Part shown: in pieces, positions 8,341-18,348 of the stretch
How positions within the stretch are numbered: the stretch's first letter is position 1
How the letters are laid out: each line of letters begins with the position of its first letter
Translations under genes and position numbers: made by a program
DNA from: Aquilonibacter sp963820185
GTDB lineage: Bacteria; Vulcanimicrobiota; Vulcanimicrobiia; Vulcanimicrobiales; Vulcanimicrobiaceae
Assembly: GCA_963820185.1 (NCBI GenBank)
Contig: CAWFYV010000007.1
Span: forward strand, 558,001-622,000
Direction of reading: 5' to 3'
Length of the DNA: 64,000 bases
The notes under the pieces: generated by a model
Seen by the model: the letters and a program-made list of their open reading frames with translations, nothing else
The model's database searches: none
What the model was told of the DNA's origin: nothing

Positions 8341-9304
8341 AGTCGCGGTCGTCGGCGCGACCGGCGTCGTTGGCGAGACGATCCTACGCGTGCTGCAGGA
8401 GCGCAACGTTCCCGTCGATACGCTTGGCCGTTTTGCATCGCGGGCTCGCGATGGCATCGAAGCGACGACACCCGAGCGCTTGCGCGAGTTCGACGTCGTA
8501 TTCTTTGCCAGCGGTGAAGACGCAAGCGAGACCTATGCGCCGGCGCTGGTCGATGCCGGCACCTACGTGATCGATAACAGCTCGACGTTTCGCATGCGTG
8601 ACGGCGTGCCGCTGGTGATTCCCGAAGTCAATCCCGGTGACGTGCGTCCGTCGGATCGACTCTTTCCAGTGGCCAACTGCACGGCGATCATTTTGTGCGC
8701 CGCGCTTGCACCGATTCGCGACGCAGCCGGTCTGCGTAGCGTACGCGTCGCGACGTATCAGGCGGCGAGCGGTGCGGGACGCGCCGGACTTGACGAGCTG
8801 CTAGCCGGCGAACACGCGATCGTGCGCAACGACACAGAGCCCGAGCCGTCGATCTTTCCGCGCCCCCTCGCGCGCAACGTCATTCCGCAGGTCGGCTCGT
8901 TCGACGCAACCGGGTACAGCGGCGAGGAACGCAAAGTCGCCGAGGAAACGCGCAAGATGCTTGGACTGCCCGGCCTCTTTGTAAGCGCGATGACCGTGCG
9001 CGTACCGGTGCGCACCGCGCACTCCGAGGCGGTGTGGCTCGAGACCGACCGCGAGACGAGTGTCGAGGCGCTGGGCGCCGCATTTGCCCGCGCGCCGGGT
9101 ATCGTGTATCACGCCGAAGGCATCGTGACCCCGCGCGAGGTCGAAGGTACGGACCTGGTACACGTCGCGCGGCTGCACCGCGAATACGAGCACTCCAACC
9201 GCCACTTCGTCCTGTGGTGCGTCGGCGATCAGCTCCGCAAGGGAGCCGCGACTAATGGCGTGCAAATTCTCGAACTGTTGCTATCGCGAGGTCTAGTAGG
9301 ATGA
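8333..9304 (+). CDS. asd: aspartate-semialdehyde dehydrogenase
   Basis: A 323-residue enzyme that reduces aspartyl phosphate to the semialdehyde. I chose ATG 8333, inside the dapB stop region, giving MLRVAVVGATGVVGETIL with the NADP-binding GATGVVG. A TTG three codons earlier is possible but less likely. The catalytic Cys is in PVANCTAI near 118. TYQAASGAGRAG near 145 is the usual signature, and RVPVRTAHSEAV near 225 contains the active-site His. The segment FASGEDASETYAPALVDAGTYVIDNSS is typical. It overlaps lysC by ATGA. Confidence 0.94.
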   Translation: MLRVAVVGATGVVGETILRVLQERNVPVDTLGRFASRARDGIEATTPERLREFDVVFFASGEDASETYAPALVDAGTYVIDNSSTFRMRDGVPLVIPEVNPGDVRPSDRLFPVANCTAIILCAALAPIRDAAGLRSVRVATYQAASGAGRAGLDELLAGEHAIVRNDTEPEPSIFPRPLARNVIPQVGSFDATGYSGEERKVAEETRKMLGLPGLFVSAMTVRVPVRTAHSEAVWLETDRETSVEALGAAFARAPGIVYHAEGIVTPREVEGTDLVHVARLHREYEHSNRHFVLWCVGDQLRKGAATNGVQILELLLSRGLVG

Positions 9305-10524
9305 CGAGCGCTCTGGCGCGCGTTGCGGTCCTTAAGTTCGGCGGGACGTCGGTTGCATCGCGCGAGTTGCGAGAGGTCGCCTTTGCGCGGCTTCTCGACG
9401 CACGCGAAGCCGGGTACGCTCCAGTCGCGGTGGTTTCGGCGATGGGGCGCGAGCCGGCGCCGTATGCGACGGACACGTTGCTGGGCCTGATCGGCGGCAA
9501 CACCGGCAGCGCCAACGCCGATATGCTGCTCGCCTGTGGCGAGTTGATCGCCGCAGCGGTGTTTGCCGAAGAGCTTCGCGCCATGAACGTCGATGCGCAA
9601 GCGATGACCGGCGCGCAGGCCGGCATCATCACCAACAACAAGCACGGCGACGCAGGTATTCTACGCGTCGAGCCACACGCTGTGACCGAAGCGCTCGAAC
9701 GCGGCGTGGTCCCGGTTATCGCCGGCTTTCAAGGCGTGAGTGAAGATGGTGCGATCACGACTCTCGGCCGTGGCGGAACCGACCTTTCGGCGATTGCGAT
9801 CGGTCATGCGCTGGGTGCGGATCGCGTCGACATTTACACCGACGTAAGCGGCGCGATGACCGCCGACCCGCGGCGTGTGCCGACCGCGCACGTCATCGAT
9901 CGCGCATCGCTCGAAGAGATGCACGAGCTTTCGCAGCACGGCGCCAAGGTGATGCACCACAAGGCCGCCGGGTTCGCCGAACGCACCGGCACGCGGTATG
10001 CGATCAAGGGCCTGCAGACCGACCTCGGCACCGTCGTCGACGCGAGCTACGACTCCGAACGTCCGGTCACTGGCGTGACCGCATCGGGGCGGGTGACCTG
10101 GATTCGCGTGATTCGCGGCGATATCGAGAACCCGCAACATCGCATGCAAACCGAGCTTGAAATGTTCAAGCGCGTCGCCGATGCGGGCATCTCGATCGAT
10201 CAAGTGACGATCAATCAGGCCGGCGTCGCGTTCGTGGTCGACGGCGATCGCGGCAACGACGTACGCTCGCTGCTCGGCGATCTCAATCTCGCCGTACGCG
10301 TGCGTGAAGGCTGCTCGAAGATCTCCGTCGTCGGCACAGGCATGCGTTATATGCCGGGCGTGGTTTTTCAATGTGTGCTGGCACTCAGCCGCGCCGACGT
10401 CGAGATCATCCACTGCACGGATAGCAACATCACGATTTCCATTCTCGTGCCGGAGGCCGACGTAACGCGCGCCGAAGCGGCCGTGCACGATCAATTTCAC
10501 CTCGCGACGGGGGGCCAGCCATGA
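9301..10524 (+). CDS. lysC: aspartate kinase
   Basis: A 407-residue monofunctional aspartokinase that phosphorylates aspartate at the head of the lysine, threonine and methionine pathways. The kinase domain has VLKFGGTSV near residue 10, GFQGVSEDGAITTLGRGGTDLSA near 140-163 and DIYTDVSGAMTADPR near 177. Two ACT domains occupy about residues 265-400 (ISIDQVTINQAGVAFVV and ISVVGTGMRYMPGV). These normally give feedback inhibition by lysine and/or threonine. It overlaps asd upstream and dapA downstream by four bases each. Confidence 0.94.
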   Translation: MTSALARVAVLKFGGTSVASRELREVAFARLLDAREAGYAPVAVVSAMGREPAPYATDTLLGLIGGNTGSANADMLLACGELIAAAVFAEELRAMNVDAQAMTGAQAGIITNNKHGDAGILRVEPHAVTEALERGVVPVIAGFQGVSEDGAITTLGRGGTDLSAIAIGHALGADRVDIYTDVSGAMTADPRRVPTAHVIDRASLEEMHELSQHGAKVMHHKAAGFAERTGTRYAIKGLQTDLGTVVDASYDSERPVTGVTASGRVTWIRVIRGDIENPQHRMQTELEMFKRVADAGISIDQVTINQAGVAFVVDGDRGNDVRSLLGDLNLAVRVREGCSKISVVGTGMRYMPGVVFQCVLALSRADVEIIHCTDSNITISILVPEADVTRAEAAVHDQFHLATGGQP

Positions 10525-11408
10525 GCCGACTTGGTACGATTTGCACGGCGATGATCACGCCGTTTGACGAACGCGGCAATCTTGACGGCAAGGAAGCTGC
10601 GAGCATCGCGCGCTGGCTGGTCGATCGCGGCAACGACGGACTCGTCGTCGCCGGCACGACCGGCGAAGGCGCAACGCTCGACCCGGACGAGCGCCGCAAA
10701 CTCTTTGCGACGGTCAAAACGGCGATCGGCACCGATGCGGTGATGATTGCGAATGTCGGCACCAACGACGTGCGCTCGACGATTCGCGCCGGCGAAGAGG
10801 CGCAAGCGGCAGGCGCCGATGCGCTGCTGGTCGTCGTGCCGCCCTATGTCAAACCGACGCAAGGCGGCATGCTCGAGTTCTTCGGCGCGGTTGCGGACGC
10901 GACGATGCTGCCGGTCATCATCTATAACATCCCGGGTCGCACCGCTGCAAACATGCTGCCGGCGACGTTGCTCGAGCTCGCCGAGCGCCACAAGAACATC
11001 GCCGGCGTCAAGGAGTCCAGCGGCGATCTCAAGCAGATCGCGACGATCGTGCGCGACCGGCCCGAGAACTTCATCGTATGGTCGGGCGACGACCATCTCT
11101 TTTTGCCGTCGCTAGCGGTCGGTGCCGACGGCCTTATCGGCGTTGCAACGCACCTGTGTTCGCGCGAGTACCGCGCGATGTTCGATGCATTCCGTGGCGG
11201 CGACGTTGCGCGCGCGGCAGCGATTCACAATGGTCTGCTCGACCTTTGCGATGCACTCTTTACCGTGACGAGCCCGATCGCGATCAAGTGGGCGATGGGC
11301 GAACTCGGTTTCAAAGCTGGGCGCTGCCGTCCGCCGCTCGATCAACTGCCCGATGCGCTCATAAAACGTCTTCGCCCGCTCATCGCATCGTATCTGACAA
11401 CGGCCTAA
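10521..11408 (+). CDS. dapA: 4-hydroxy-tetrahydrodipicolinate synthase
   Basis: A 295-residue class I aldolase that condenses pyruvate with aspartate semialdehyde. It has the TGEGATLDPDER motif near residue 48, YNIPGRTAANM near 135 with the catalytic Tyr, and the Schiff-base Lys in GVKESSGDLKQ near 163. IGVATHLCSREYRAM near 207 replaces the commoner NV version of that loop. It ends the lysine gene set. The next gene begins two bases later and belongs to envelope biogenesis, so the transcript may run on. Confidence 0.94.
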   Translation: MSRLGTICTAMITPFDERGNLDGKEAASIARWLVDRGNDGLVVAGTTGEGATLDPDERRKLFATVKTAIGTDAVMIANVGTNDVRSTIRAGEEAQAAGADALLVVVPPYVKPTQGGMLEFFGAVADATMLPVIIYNIPGRTAANMLPATLLELAERHKNIAGVKESSGDLKQIATIVRDRPENFIVWSGDDHLFLPSLAVGADGLIGVATHLCSREYRAMFDAFRGGDVARAAAIHNGLLDLCDALFTVTSPIAIKWAMGELGFKAGRCRPPLDQLPDALIKRLRPLIASYLTTA

Positions 11409-11409
11409 C

Positions 11410-12165
11410 GTGGAGTCGGTAGAGATTCTCGGATGCCGCCTCGATCCACTCGATCAGAACGAGGCGACCGAGGCGATTCTGCGCTTCGCGCGCGACGGCA
11501 GCGGCGCGCTCGTTGTCACGCTTGGCACCGAGATGGTGGTCTATGCGCAGCACGATCCTGCATTTCGCGACGTCTTGAATGCAAGCGCGCTCTCGCTTTG
11601 CGATACCGTCGGCATCTTGACCGTGGCGCGCCAACGCGGTGCGGCCTTGCGCGAACGCGTCACCGGCGTCGAACTGGTAGAAAGGCTCGCGCAGCGTGCG
11701 GCCAAGGAAGAGCTACCGGTCTATTTCTTCGGCGGCGCGGAAGGCGTAGCGGCGGATGCCGCGGCGATCTTGGAGGTTCGGTTTCCGGGACTCATCGTCG
11801 CCGGCACGCGCAACGGATTTTTCTCGAGCGAAGAAGAGGGCGCGATTGCAGATACGATCCGCAAGAGCGGCGCGCGCATCCTGTTTATCGGCCTAGGTTC
11901 CCCGCGACAGGAACTTTGGTTGGCGCGAAACTTGCGGGCGACGGGATGCGGGGCGGGAATCGGCATCGGTGGTTCGCTCGATGTGATCAGCGGACGCGTC
12001 AAGCGTGCGCCGATGCTTTGGCGGCGGCTTGGGATCGAGTGGCTGTATCGGCTGATGCGCGAGCCGCAGCGCTTGCGGCGCCAACTCGCGCTGCCCTATT
12101 TTGTGTGGCTGGTTACGCTCGACCGTCTCGGTATGCGCAAACAGAAGGGTACACCGACGACGTGA
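11410..12165 (+). CDS. WecG/TagA/CpsF-family glycosyltransferase (GT26)
   Basis: A 251-residue GT26 enzyme that moves N-acetylmannosamine(uronate) or a similar sugar onto a lipid-linked precursor. It has the family blocks VVTLGTEMVVYAQ near 33, LCDTVGIL near 58, RVTGVELVERLAQ near 78, VYFFGGAEGVAADAA, FIGLGSPRQELW near 158, GIGGSLDVISGRVKRAP near 182 and the C-terminal basic tail EWLYRLMREPQRLRRQ, which mediates membrane association. The start is GTG two bases after dapA. The stop overlaps the next start (GTGA), so it is coupled to the nucleotidyltransferase. Confidence 0.9.
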   Translation: MESVEILGCRLDPLDQNEATEAILRFARDGSGALVVTLGTEMVVYAQHDPAFRDVLNASALSLCDTVGILTVARQRGAALRERVTGVELVERLAQRAAKEELPVYFFGGAEGVAADAAAILEVRFPGLIVAGTRNGFFSSEEEGAIADTIRKSGARILFIGLGSPRQELWLARNLRATGCGAGIGIGGSLDVISGRVKRAPMLWRRLGIEWLYRLMREPQRLRRQLALPYFVWLVTLDRLGMRKQKGTPTT

Positions 12166-13188
12166 AGGCGATGCTGCTGGCGGGCGGGCTGTCGACGCGT
12201 TTGTATCCGCTCACCAAGGCGGTTCCCAAACCGCTTGTGCCCGTCGCCGGGGTGCCGAATGCCGTGCACGTGATCAAGTATCTGCGGTCGCACGGGTACG
12301 ACGAGATCGCGATCAACGTGCACTATCTCGCCGATGCGATTACCGCTACGCTCGGCGACGGCTCGGCGTTCGGCGTGCGACTCACCTACCTGCATGAAGA
12401 AACGCTGATGGGGAGCGCCGGCGCGCTCAAGCCGCTCGAAAGCTTCTTCGGCAACGAGACCTTCGTGGTCGTCGGCTGCGACGATCTGACCGATCTCCCG
12501 CTCGATCGCATCGTCGCCATGCACGCGCGCACGCAAGCAATCGCGACGATTGGTCTCGTGACGCGCGATGCCGTCGATCAGTACGGCGTCGTCGTCGTCG
12601 ACCCGAACGGTCGCATCACCGGTTTTCAAGAGAAGCCGGCGCCGGGAACGGAGCGCAGCAAACTCGTGAACACCGGCATCTACGTCTTCTCGCGGCAGAT
12701 CTTCAATCGCATTCCGGCCGACACGTTTTACGATTTTGGCAAGCAAGTCTTTCCCGAGCTGCTCGCCGACGGCTTGCCGTTCTATGGCTACGACGCACAC
12801 GATGCGTACTGGTGCGACATCGGCACGCCAGGCGAATACCGCCGCGCAAGTGACGATGTGGTCAACGGCGTCTTTGCGATTCCCGATACGCGCCCGAACG
12901 GTGCCGATCCAAGCGCGCGCATCGCCGCGAGTGCGTCGATCGACCGCAACGTCTGGATTGGTGCGAATGTGCGTATCGGCGAGCTCGTTCGTGTAACCGG
13001 GCCGTCGGTCATCGGCGACGGGGACCATCGTCGAGGACGGAGCGGTCGTCGAAGCGAGTATCGTGTGGGAACAAAGCACGATTGGGGCCGGTGCACAACT
13101 GCGTAGCGCGATCGTGGGTAAAGAAACGCGTGTCGAGCCGGGGAGCGTGCTCGCCGGCGACATCGTCGCCTCTAGTCAACCGGTATAA
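12162..13188 (+). CDS. second sugar-1-phosphate nucleotidyltransferase, one frameshift near the 3' end
   Basis: It starts at GTG 12162, giving MKAMLLAGGLSTRLYPLT, and belongs to the same superfamily as the gene at 2105. GCDDLTDLPLD (near 105), FQEKPAPG (near 158), NTGIYVFSR and YWCDIGTPGEYRRA are present, followed by hexapeptide repeats. At GGGG 13020-13023 the frame breaks after SVIGDG. Removing one G restores TIVEDGAVVEASIVWEQST and a normal end at 13188. The break is in a homopolymer and the sequence on both sides is well conserved, so a consensus error is likely. It should supply nucleotide sugar to the coupled GT26 transferase or a related envelope step. Confidence 0.82.
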
Positions 13189-13209
13189 CGCGCGGGATAG
13201 AACGCATGG

Positions 13210-13824
13210 ATGTTCCATGCGTTTCTCGATGCACTTTTCCCACCGCAATGCGCCGGTTGCGATGCGACCGGCAGCGGGTTGTGCGAGCGTTGCCTTCCGC
13301 TCGACGGCGCGCCGCTCGTGCGCCTCTTGCCGACCTTACGCGTCTACGCGCTAGGGGAGTACACGGGAGCGTTGCGGCGCGCGGTACTCGCGCTCAAAGA
13401 CGGGCGGCGCGATGTGGCGCAAACGCTCGGCGAACGATTGGCCGCGATGATCGCGGCGCCGATGCTCCTCGTGCCGGTACACACGACCGCCATGCGACGG
13501 CGCGTGCGGGGCTTCGACGGCGTCGAGTACGTCGCGCGAGTTGGCGCGCGGCGCAGTGGTGCATCGGTACTGTGCGCGCTCGAGCCGTTGCGCGGGGACG
13601 CACAGCGCGGCCGCTCGCGCGACGAGCGCCTCGCCGCGCGTGGGCGCTTTTGGTGCGACGTGGGCCTGGTTCGCGGCCGCAGCGTGACGCTCGTCGATGA
13701 CGTCTGCACGACCGGCACGACGCTCGAGGATTGCGCCGCTGCGCTGCGCGATGCCGGCGCGATCGTCTCGCAAGCATTAGTGGTCGCCATCGCGAACGAT
13801 GGTCGCGGATGTTTAGCGGATTGA
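13210..13824 (+). CDS. comF: ComF-family phosphoribosyltransferase-like protein
   Basis: A 204-residue ComF homologue. The N-terminal zinc ribbon is CAGCDATGSGLCERC (residues 14-28). The type I phosphoribosyltransferase signature VTLVDDVCTTGTTLEDC lies near 158-174, with PVHTTAMRRRVRGFDGVEYVAR before it. Related proteins aid uptake of single-stranded DNA during transformation, but enzymatic activity is unproven in the family. Its 3' end overlaps the riboflavin synthase start by 16 bp. Confidence 0.85.
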   Translation: MFHAFLDALFPPQCAGCDATGSGLCERCLPLDGAPLVRLLPTLRVYALGEYTGALRRAVLALKDGRRDVAQTLGERLAAMIAAPMLLVPVHTTAMRRRVRGFDGVEYVARVGARRSGASVLCALEPLRGDAQRGRSRDERLAARGRFWCDVGLVRGRSVTLVDDVCTTGTTLEDCAAALRDAGAIVSQALVVAIANDGRGCLAD

Positions 13825-14408
13825 TCGGCTATCGCGGTACCGTCGTCTCGAACGAAGCGGCACCCAACGGAGGGCGAACGCTGGTTCTGGACGCCGACGG
13901 CGCGGGCGGCGAAAGTGCGCAAGTCAAGGATTCGATCGCGGTCAACGGCGTCTGCCTGACGCTGACGCGTATCGACGGCGATCGCGTGGCCTTCGACGTC
14001 GTGCCGGAGACGATCGAACGCAGCACGCTCGGTGCGTTGCGTCCGGGCGAGAAGACGAATCTCGAATATTCACTCCGCGTCGGCGACCGGATGGGCGGCC
14101 ACTTCGTGTACGGGCACGTCGACGCGACGGCAAAGGTGCTCGCGCGCACGCCCGAGGGTCAGGGCGAGCGCATTCGTATCGAACGTCCGGCGCAACTCGC
14201 ACCGATGATCGCTGAAAAGGCGTTTATCGCGGTCGACGGCGTCAGCCTCACGGTCGCGACCGTGGGCGAGGGCTGGTTCGAGATCGCGTTGATTCCCGAG
14301 ACGCTTGCGCGTACGACGCTCGGCGCGCGCGCGGTGGGATCGCTCGTCAATCTCGAAATCGATCCCCTCGCGCGCTACGCCTTCGCTTCGCAATCTAGCT
14401 TACGCTAG
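13809..14408 (+). CDS. ribE: riboflavin synthase, alpha-chain type
   Basis: A 199-residue enzyme that dismutates two 6,7-dimethyl-8-ribityllumazine molecules to riboflavin. The start MFSGLIGYRGTV is the canonical N-terminus, so ATG 13809 is chosen inside the 3' end of comF. The two internally homologous barrels show in the pairs SIAVNGVCLTL / FIAVDGVSLTVA and GGHFVYGHVD / SLVNLEIDPLARY. It lies 9 kb from ribBA and ribH, which is unusual because these genes are often together. Its stop overlaps the stop of the converging TonB receptor gene. Confidence 0.93.
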   Translation: MFSGLIGYRGTVVSNEAAPNGGRTLVLDADGAGGESAQVKDSIAVNGVCLTLTRIDGDRVAFDVVPETIERSTLGALRPGEKTNLEYSLRVGDRMGGHFVYGHVDATAKVLARTPEGQGERIRIERPAQLAPMIAEKAFIAVDGVSLTVATVGEGWFEIALIPETLARTTLGARAVGSLVNLEIDPLARYAFASQSSLR

Positions 14409-17400
14409 ACTTTGATGTTGAACGTGATGTAGGCGTTGATCGGCGGCGGGATGATGCCCGCATTCGTTCCTACACCGGGTGCGTACGATTGCAACTGCCA
14501 CGGATAAACGTTCGTGCCGTTTGCCGCTGCACTGTACGATGATGGATTTCCGGGTGTCAAATAGCCCGGCCCGAGCTGGTAGTTCGATACGTAGAACGCA
14601 TTCGGCACGTACGAACAGATGCTCGTGCTTGGCGGGTAAGCTGCTGTCCACGGCTCCTTCGAGCCGCCGAAGCAGGCGTGGAACACGTTGGCAACCGTGA
14701 GATTGACCGTGATCCGCGGCGATATGTCGTAGCTGAAGGCAATGTTGCCAACCATGATATTCGGATTGCGGTATTGTCCCACGCCATCGAACGAACCGGT
14801 CTGTGGATTGGGGACGTAGAGCAAGCCGGTGGCCGTTGCACCTTGTCCGATGAGTGACGTGTATGCGCATTGGTTGCCGGCTTGGGTTCCGTCGATGGCC
14901 GTGCAAAGGCGCGGATCGACGCCTTGTACTGCGAACGGCAATCCGTACGAGGAGCCGGTCGCGAGCTGCAGACTGGGCGTCACGGCGAACTTGTCACGGC
15001 GGTAGTTGAGGATCAGCGCCGTGGTTAGCGGAGAGTCGTAGAATCCGACCGCCGTGTTGACGCCGGCAAGCGCGACTTCTCCGGCCGGTGCGTACCAACC
15101 GTTCTGGTCGAGCAGGCCTTGTTGCGACGCACTGAAGTAGGGATTCGCCACGGTCGTTCCGCTGCAGGCTTGCGCCACGCCGGGTGAACCGACGCCGGCT
15201 CCGCCTGCGGCCGCGCCGGTCGCTGGGTTGTACGATGCAAACGAGAAACACGGATAATTTTGCGTTCCGCCCTTCGCGAGTGCGTTGTAGTTTGAGATCG
15301 CCGTGTTGTAATAGCCGATCTGGTTGGCTCCCTCGTTGTTCACCAGCCCTGCCTGGTACTGCACTTTGGCGTTAGTATACGTAAGCGCGAGCGTTCCGGA
15401 AAGACCGTTCTTTGAAAAGTCGCCCTTTGTGAACGCGCCTTCCACACCGTAGCTGCGGAACCGCCCGACCGGAACCTGCGTTACGTAGCCAGGTCCGATG
15501 AATGACTGTTCCTGATAGCCGTTGGTGATGTTATAGAACGGCGTGATCTTGAAGCTCATATCCGTACCGCGAATATGACGCTCGAGGGAGAGGTCGTATT
15601 GCCCCGACGTCTGCGCCGGCGTGTTATGGAACGGCGAGAAGAAGCCGAGGCTCATGAAGTTCGCCCATTGGGCGAGGTTGTTGCCCGACTTATTGGTGTA
15701 CTGCACCGAGGCCGAAATCGGCGGTTCGATGAAACGGCCACCGGAGACGCGCCACACCGTGTCGGCCGATTGCGTGTAGGTCGCCGAGAGACGAGCCGAC
15801 CAGTAGTTGAGACCGTACGATGAGGGTGAATTGGCGGTAAATGTTGGCGCTGCGACACCGTCTTGCGTCGTGCCGTTGGGATGCACGAACCCGACTGCGC
15901 TCTGACCGGTTGCGGTCGAGATGTAGGCGTTGCAGTTCTGGTTCGTTTCGACCGGCCTCGCCGGCGGTGGCTGACTTGGTAGCAGCGGCAACGTATACGT
16001 GCCCTGCGATTGTGGGGCTCCTCCGATGCTGGCGCCCGCCGTCGCGTAGCAGAAATAGTTCGCCGCCTCTTGCGCATAGAACTGATCGGCCGCCGACGTG
16101 CTGTTGGCGAGGTCGTAGGTGTAGTCTTCGTATCGTAACGCGGCATTCACAAGCCATTTGTCGCTTGGGCGCCATTGATCGCTCAGCGAGACGTTCGTGA
16201 ACTTCGGATTGACCGTGTTGTACGAGGCGCTCTCGGGACCGTCCCAGAGGTTGACGAGTTGGGCTCCCGCTGCCGTTGCATTCGGGCCTACACCGTACAT
16301 TGCGGGCGTCGAGCTTCCGAATTGCGCGGATGACGCGTTGCCGAGCGCGACGCCGTAGCATGGGATTTGGCTGTCGGTGCCACCGGTTGCTGCCGACGGG
16401 CTCCAACAGGTGTATTGGCCGTTCGACGCTCTCGAGATGATGCCGAATGGCGCACCACCGGTATAGTTTGTCGCGTTGTTATCACGCAACACGTTGGCGT
16501 TGGTCTGGTTCACCGTGAACTGCAAGAGATGCTTGTCGGTGACCTGATCGCTGAACTGGAACTCGCCGCCATAGGTGTGCGTGCCAAGCATGTAGTTGTT
16601 GGACGTGATGCCTGCCGGGAATCCTTGGAGTATAGCCAGTGTCGTCGTCGGGCCGGCGAGGTTCCAGTCGGAGAAGAAGGTATAGCCCATCAGACGAGCA
16701 TAGGCGCGATCGCCGATCGCGTGCGTGTATTGGATCTTGGTGATCGCCTGATTGTTGTACGAGCCGTCGCGGGGACCGTTGAGCGGCAACTGCGCGTCGA
16801 ACGCACGGTCCGTCGGCGAGTTCGGTTCGAGGTACCACGACGGCGTGAGCCCAGATACCGGTGTACCGAACGGTGCGTCGTACGTATAGGTGTCGACGTA
16901 ACCGGGGCAATTACCGGTCGCGTTCGGGTTAAGGGCCGAGTTGCATTGGCCGTTCGTCGGCCTGGCGTACGGCGAGCCGGTCTCCACCAGCATGAAGGTG
17001 TTGTATCCGCCGATGTCCGCCGGGTTCGAGTACGTGTCGGTTTTGATCAGCGAGACGTTCCAGAGCACCTGTAAATCGTCGCGTTGACCGTCCTTGCGCG
17101 GGATGGCGAAGTGAAGATTCACGATGTTCTCGCGGTCGGCGAGCAGGCTCGTGGCACCTTCTATTCCCGTGTACGACGCAATGCAGAAACCCGGAAACAT
17201 TCCGGTTGGATTTCCCGGGCTGGCCAGTAACGGATTGACGAATCCGTCCGCACCAACGTTCGAGTTCGCGGCTGCGAGTGCCGACGCCGGCGTTGCGCCG
17301 GTCGCGGTGTCGCACTGCGAGAACGCGCCGGAGGCGGTTGCGATTGGGAAATTCTGCGTGTTGGTCGAGTAGTCCGAGAGATAGCCACCGGGCCCCATGA

Positions 17401-18334
17401 AGCTTACGCCGTTATTGTTGTCTATGAGGCGAAACGCTTGGTTGTATCCGCTTATACCAACGTAATAGCTGAAGTTGCGGTCGGGCGATGCCCCGCCGGC
17501 TTCAACCTTGGCTTGATGATAGAATGCGGACGACGCAACGCCGAAGCCGGCGCTCGCGTAACCCGGAAAGGTGCCGGTCTTGATCACTTGGTTGATGAAT
17601 CCCGACGTGCCGGAGCTCGAGTTCGAGGCCGGGCCGCCACCGGTGTAGACCTGCAGTTCTTGCAGGCCGAGGCTGGATTCGGTCGACGCGTTGTAGTTGT
17701 CAAACGACCGGTTCACCGGAACGCCGTCGAATTCATAGCCGGTAAAGTATGACTGAGAACCGCGCACGTAGACGTTTTGGTTCCAGCCCATGTTACCGAT
17801 CTGCACGGACACGCCGGGTACGGCTGCCATGGCCGAATATGCGGAGTTGAGATTCGAGCCGCCGCCGAGCGATGCTGCTGCGGCGATCGTCGCCGAGTTG
17901 ACGTTGTAGACGTCGCTGCCGACGCCGTTCTTTACGAGCGAGCCGGCAGAGGTCGACGTTACGCTGGCGATGGTTTTCAGCTGCTTCTGTAGCGCAAAGG
18001 TGAATGCGAGTTGGTTATCGGCAAACACCGATATGCCAGACTCGGAGAACGGGGCATACCCGTCTTTCACGATCGACACCGTGTATGTATCCGGTGCCAG
18101 CGCGAGAAAGACGAAGTGCCCCGCTCCGTCGGTAATCGAAGTTGCGGCTTGCGATGCGGAAAGAACTTTCACGCTCGCTCCCGCGACCGGCTTGCCCTGA
18201 TCGTCGGTTACATAGCCACCGAGACCCCCAGTTACACCAGCCAGTGCCCATGTTACCTGACTGAAAACTGCGAGTCCCAGGACCACCGCAATCAATGAAC
18301 GCCGGAGTTGCGGACGTTTCATAAACTTGCTCAT
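14405..18334 (-). CDS. TonB-dependent receptor with carboxypeptidase-regulatory-like domain
   Basis: A 1309-residue outer-membrane protein. Residues 5-32 are a signal peptide. Residues 36-115 are a CarboxypepD_reg/beta-sandwich domain (GGYVTDDQGKPVAGASVKV). Residues 120-280 form a plug domain with VPGVSVQIGN, YVRGSQSYFTGYEFDGVPVN and LQELQVYTGGG. About 1000 residues of barrel strands follow, rich in Y, N and G, ending in ITFNIKV with an aromatic/hydrophobic closing strand. The substrate is unknown. No TonB box is obvious. The Shine-Dalgarno-like AGAAGGG touches the first ATG, so the internal ATG at 18322 (MKRPQLRRSL) may be the true start. The regulator at 18523 lies just upstream. Confidence 0.88.
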   Translation of the reverse strand: MSKFMKRPQLRRSLIAVVLGLAVFSQVTWALAGVTGGLGGYVTDDQGKPVAGASVKVLSASQAATSITDGAGHFVFLALAPDTYTVSIVKDGYAPFSESGISVFADNQLAFTFALQKQLKTIASVTSTSAGSLVKNGVGSDVYNVNSATIAAAASLGGGSNLNSAYSAMAAVPGVSVQIGNMGWNQNVYVRGSQSYFTGYEFDGVPVNRSFDNYNASTESSLGLQELQVYTGGGPASNSSSGTSGFINQVIKTGTFPGYASAGFGVASSAFYHQAKVEAGGASPDRNFSYYVGISGYNQAFRLIDNNNGVSFMGPGGYLSDYSTNTQNFPIATASGAFSQCDTATGATPASALAAANSNVGADGFVNPLLASPGNPTGMFPGFCIASYTGIEGATSLLADRENIVNLHFAIPRKDGQRDDLQVLWNVSLIKTDTYSNPADIGGYNTFMLVETGSPYARPTNGQCNSALNPNATGNCPGYVDTYTYDAPFGTPVSGLTPSWYLEPNSPTDRAFDAQLPLNGPRDGSYNNQAITKIQYTHAIGDRAYARLMGYTFFSDWNLAGPTTTLAILQGFPAGITSNNYMLGTHTYGGEFQFSDQVTDKHLLQFTVNQTNANVLRDNNATNYTGGAPFGIISRASNGQYTCWSPSAATGGTDSQIPCYGVALGNASSAQFGSSTPAMYGVGPNATAAGAQLVNLWDGPESASYNTVNPKFTNVSLSDQWRPSDKWLVNAALRYEDYTYDLANSTSAADQFYAQEAANYFCYATAGASIGGAPQSQGTYTLPLLPSQPPPARPVETNQNCNAYISTATGQSAVGFVHPNGTTQDGVAAPTFTANSPSSYGLNYWSARLSATYTQSADTVWRVSGGRFIEPPISASVQYTNKSGNNLAQWANFMSLGFFSPFHNTPAQTSGQYDLSLERHIRGTDMSFKITPFYNITNGYQEQSFIGPGYVTQVPVGRFRSYGVEGAFTKGDFSKNGLSGTLALTYTNAKVQYQAGLVNNEGANQIGYYNTAISNYNALAKGGTQNYPCFSFASYNPATGAAAGGAGVGSPGVAQACSGTTVANPYFSASQQGLLDQNGWYAPAGEVALAGVNTAVGFYDSPLTTALILNYRRDKFAVTPSLQLATGSSYGLPFAVQGVDPRLCTAIDGTQAGNQCAYTSLIGQGATATGLLYVPNPQTGSFDGVGQYRNPNIMVGNIAFSYDISPRITVNLTVANVFHACFGGSKEPWTAAYPPSTSICSYVPNAFYVSNYQLGPGYLTPGNPSSYSAAANGTNVYPWQLQSYAPGVGTNAGIIPPPINAYITFNIKV

Positions 18335-18348
18335 CCCTTCTAGTTATA

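Noticed and set aside
11433..12161. The nucleotidyltransferase frame extended upstream through the GT26 gene
   Set aside because: The extension is an Arg-rich shadow of the GT26 frame; GTG 12162 gives the normal N-terminus.
16367..17074. A 235-codon plus-strand frame inside the TonB receptor gene
   Set aside because: It lies opposite a well-supported barrel domain, and its translation is a valine/arginine-rich shadow.
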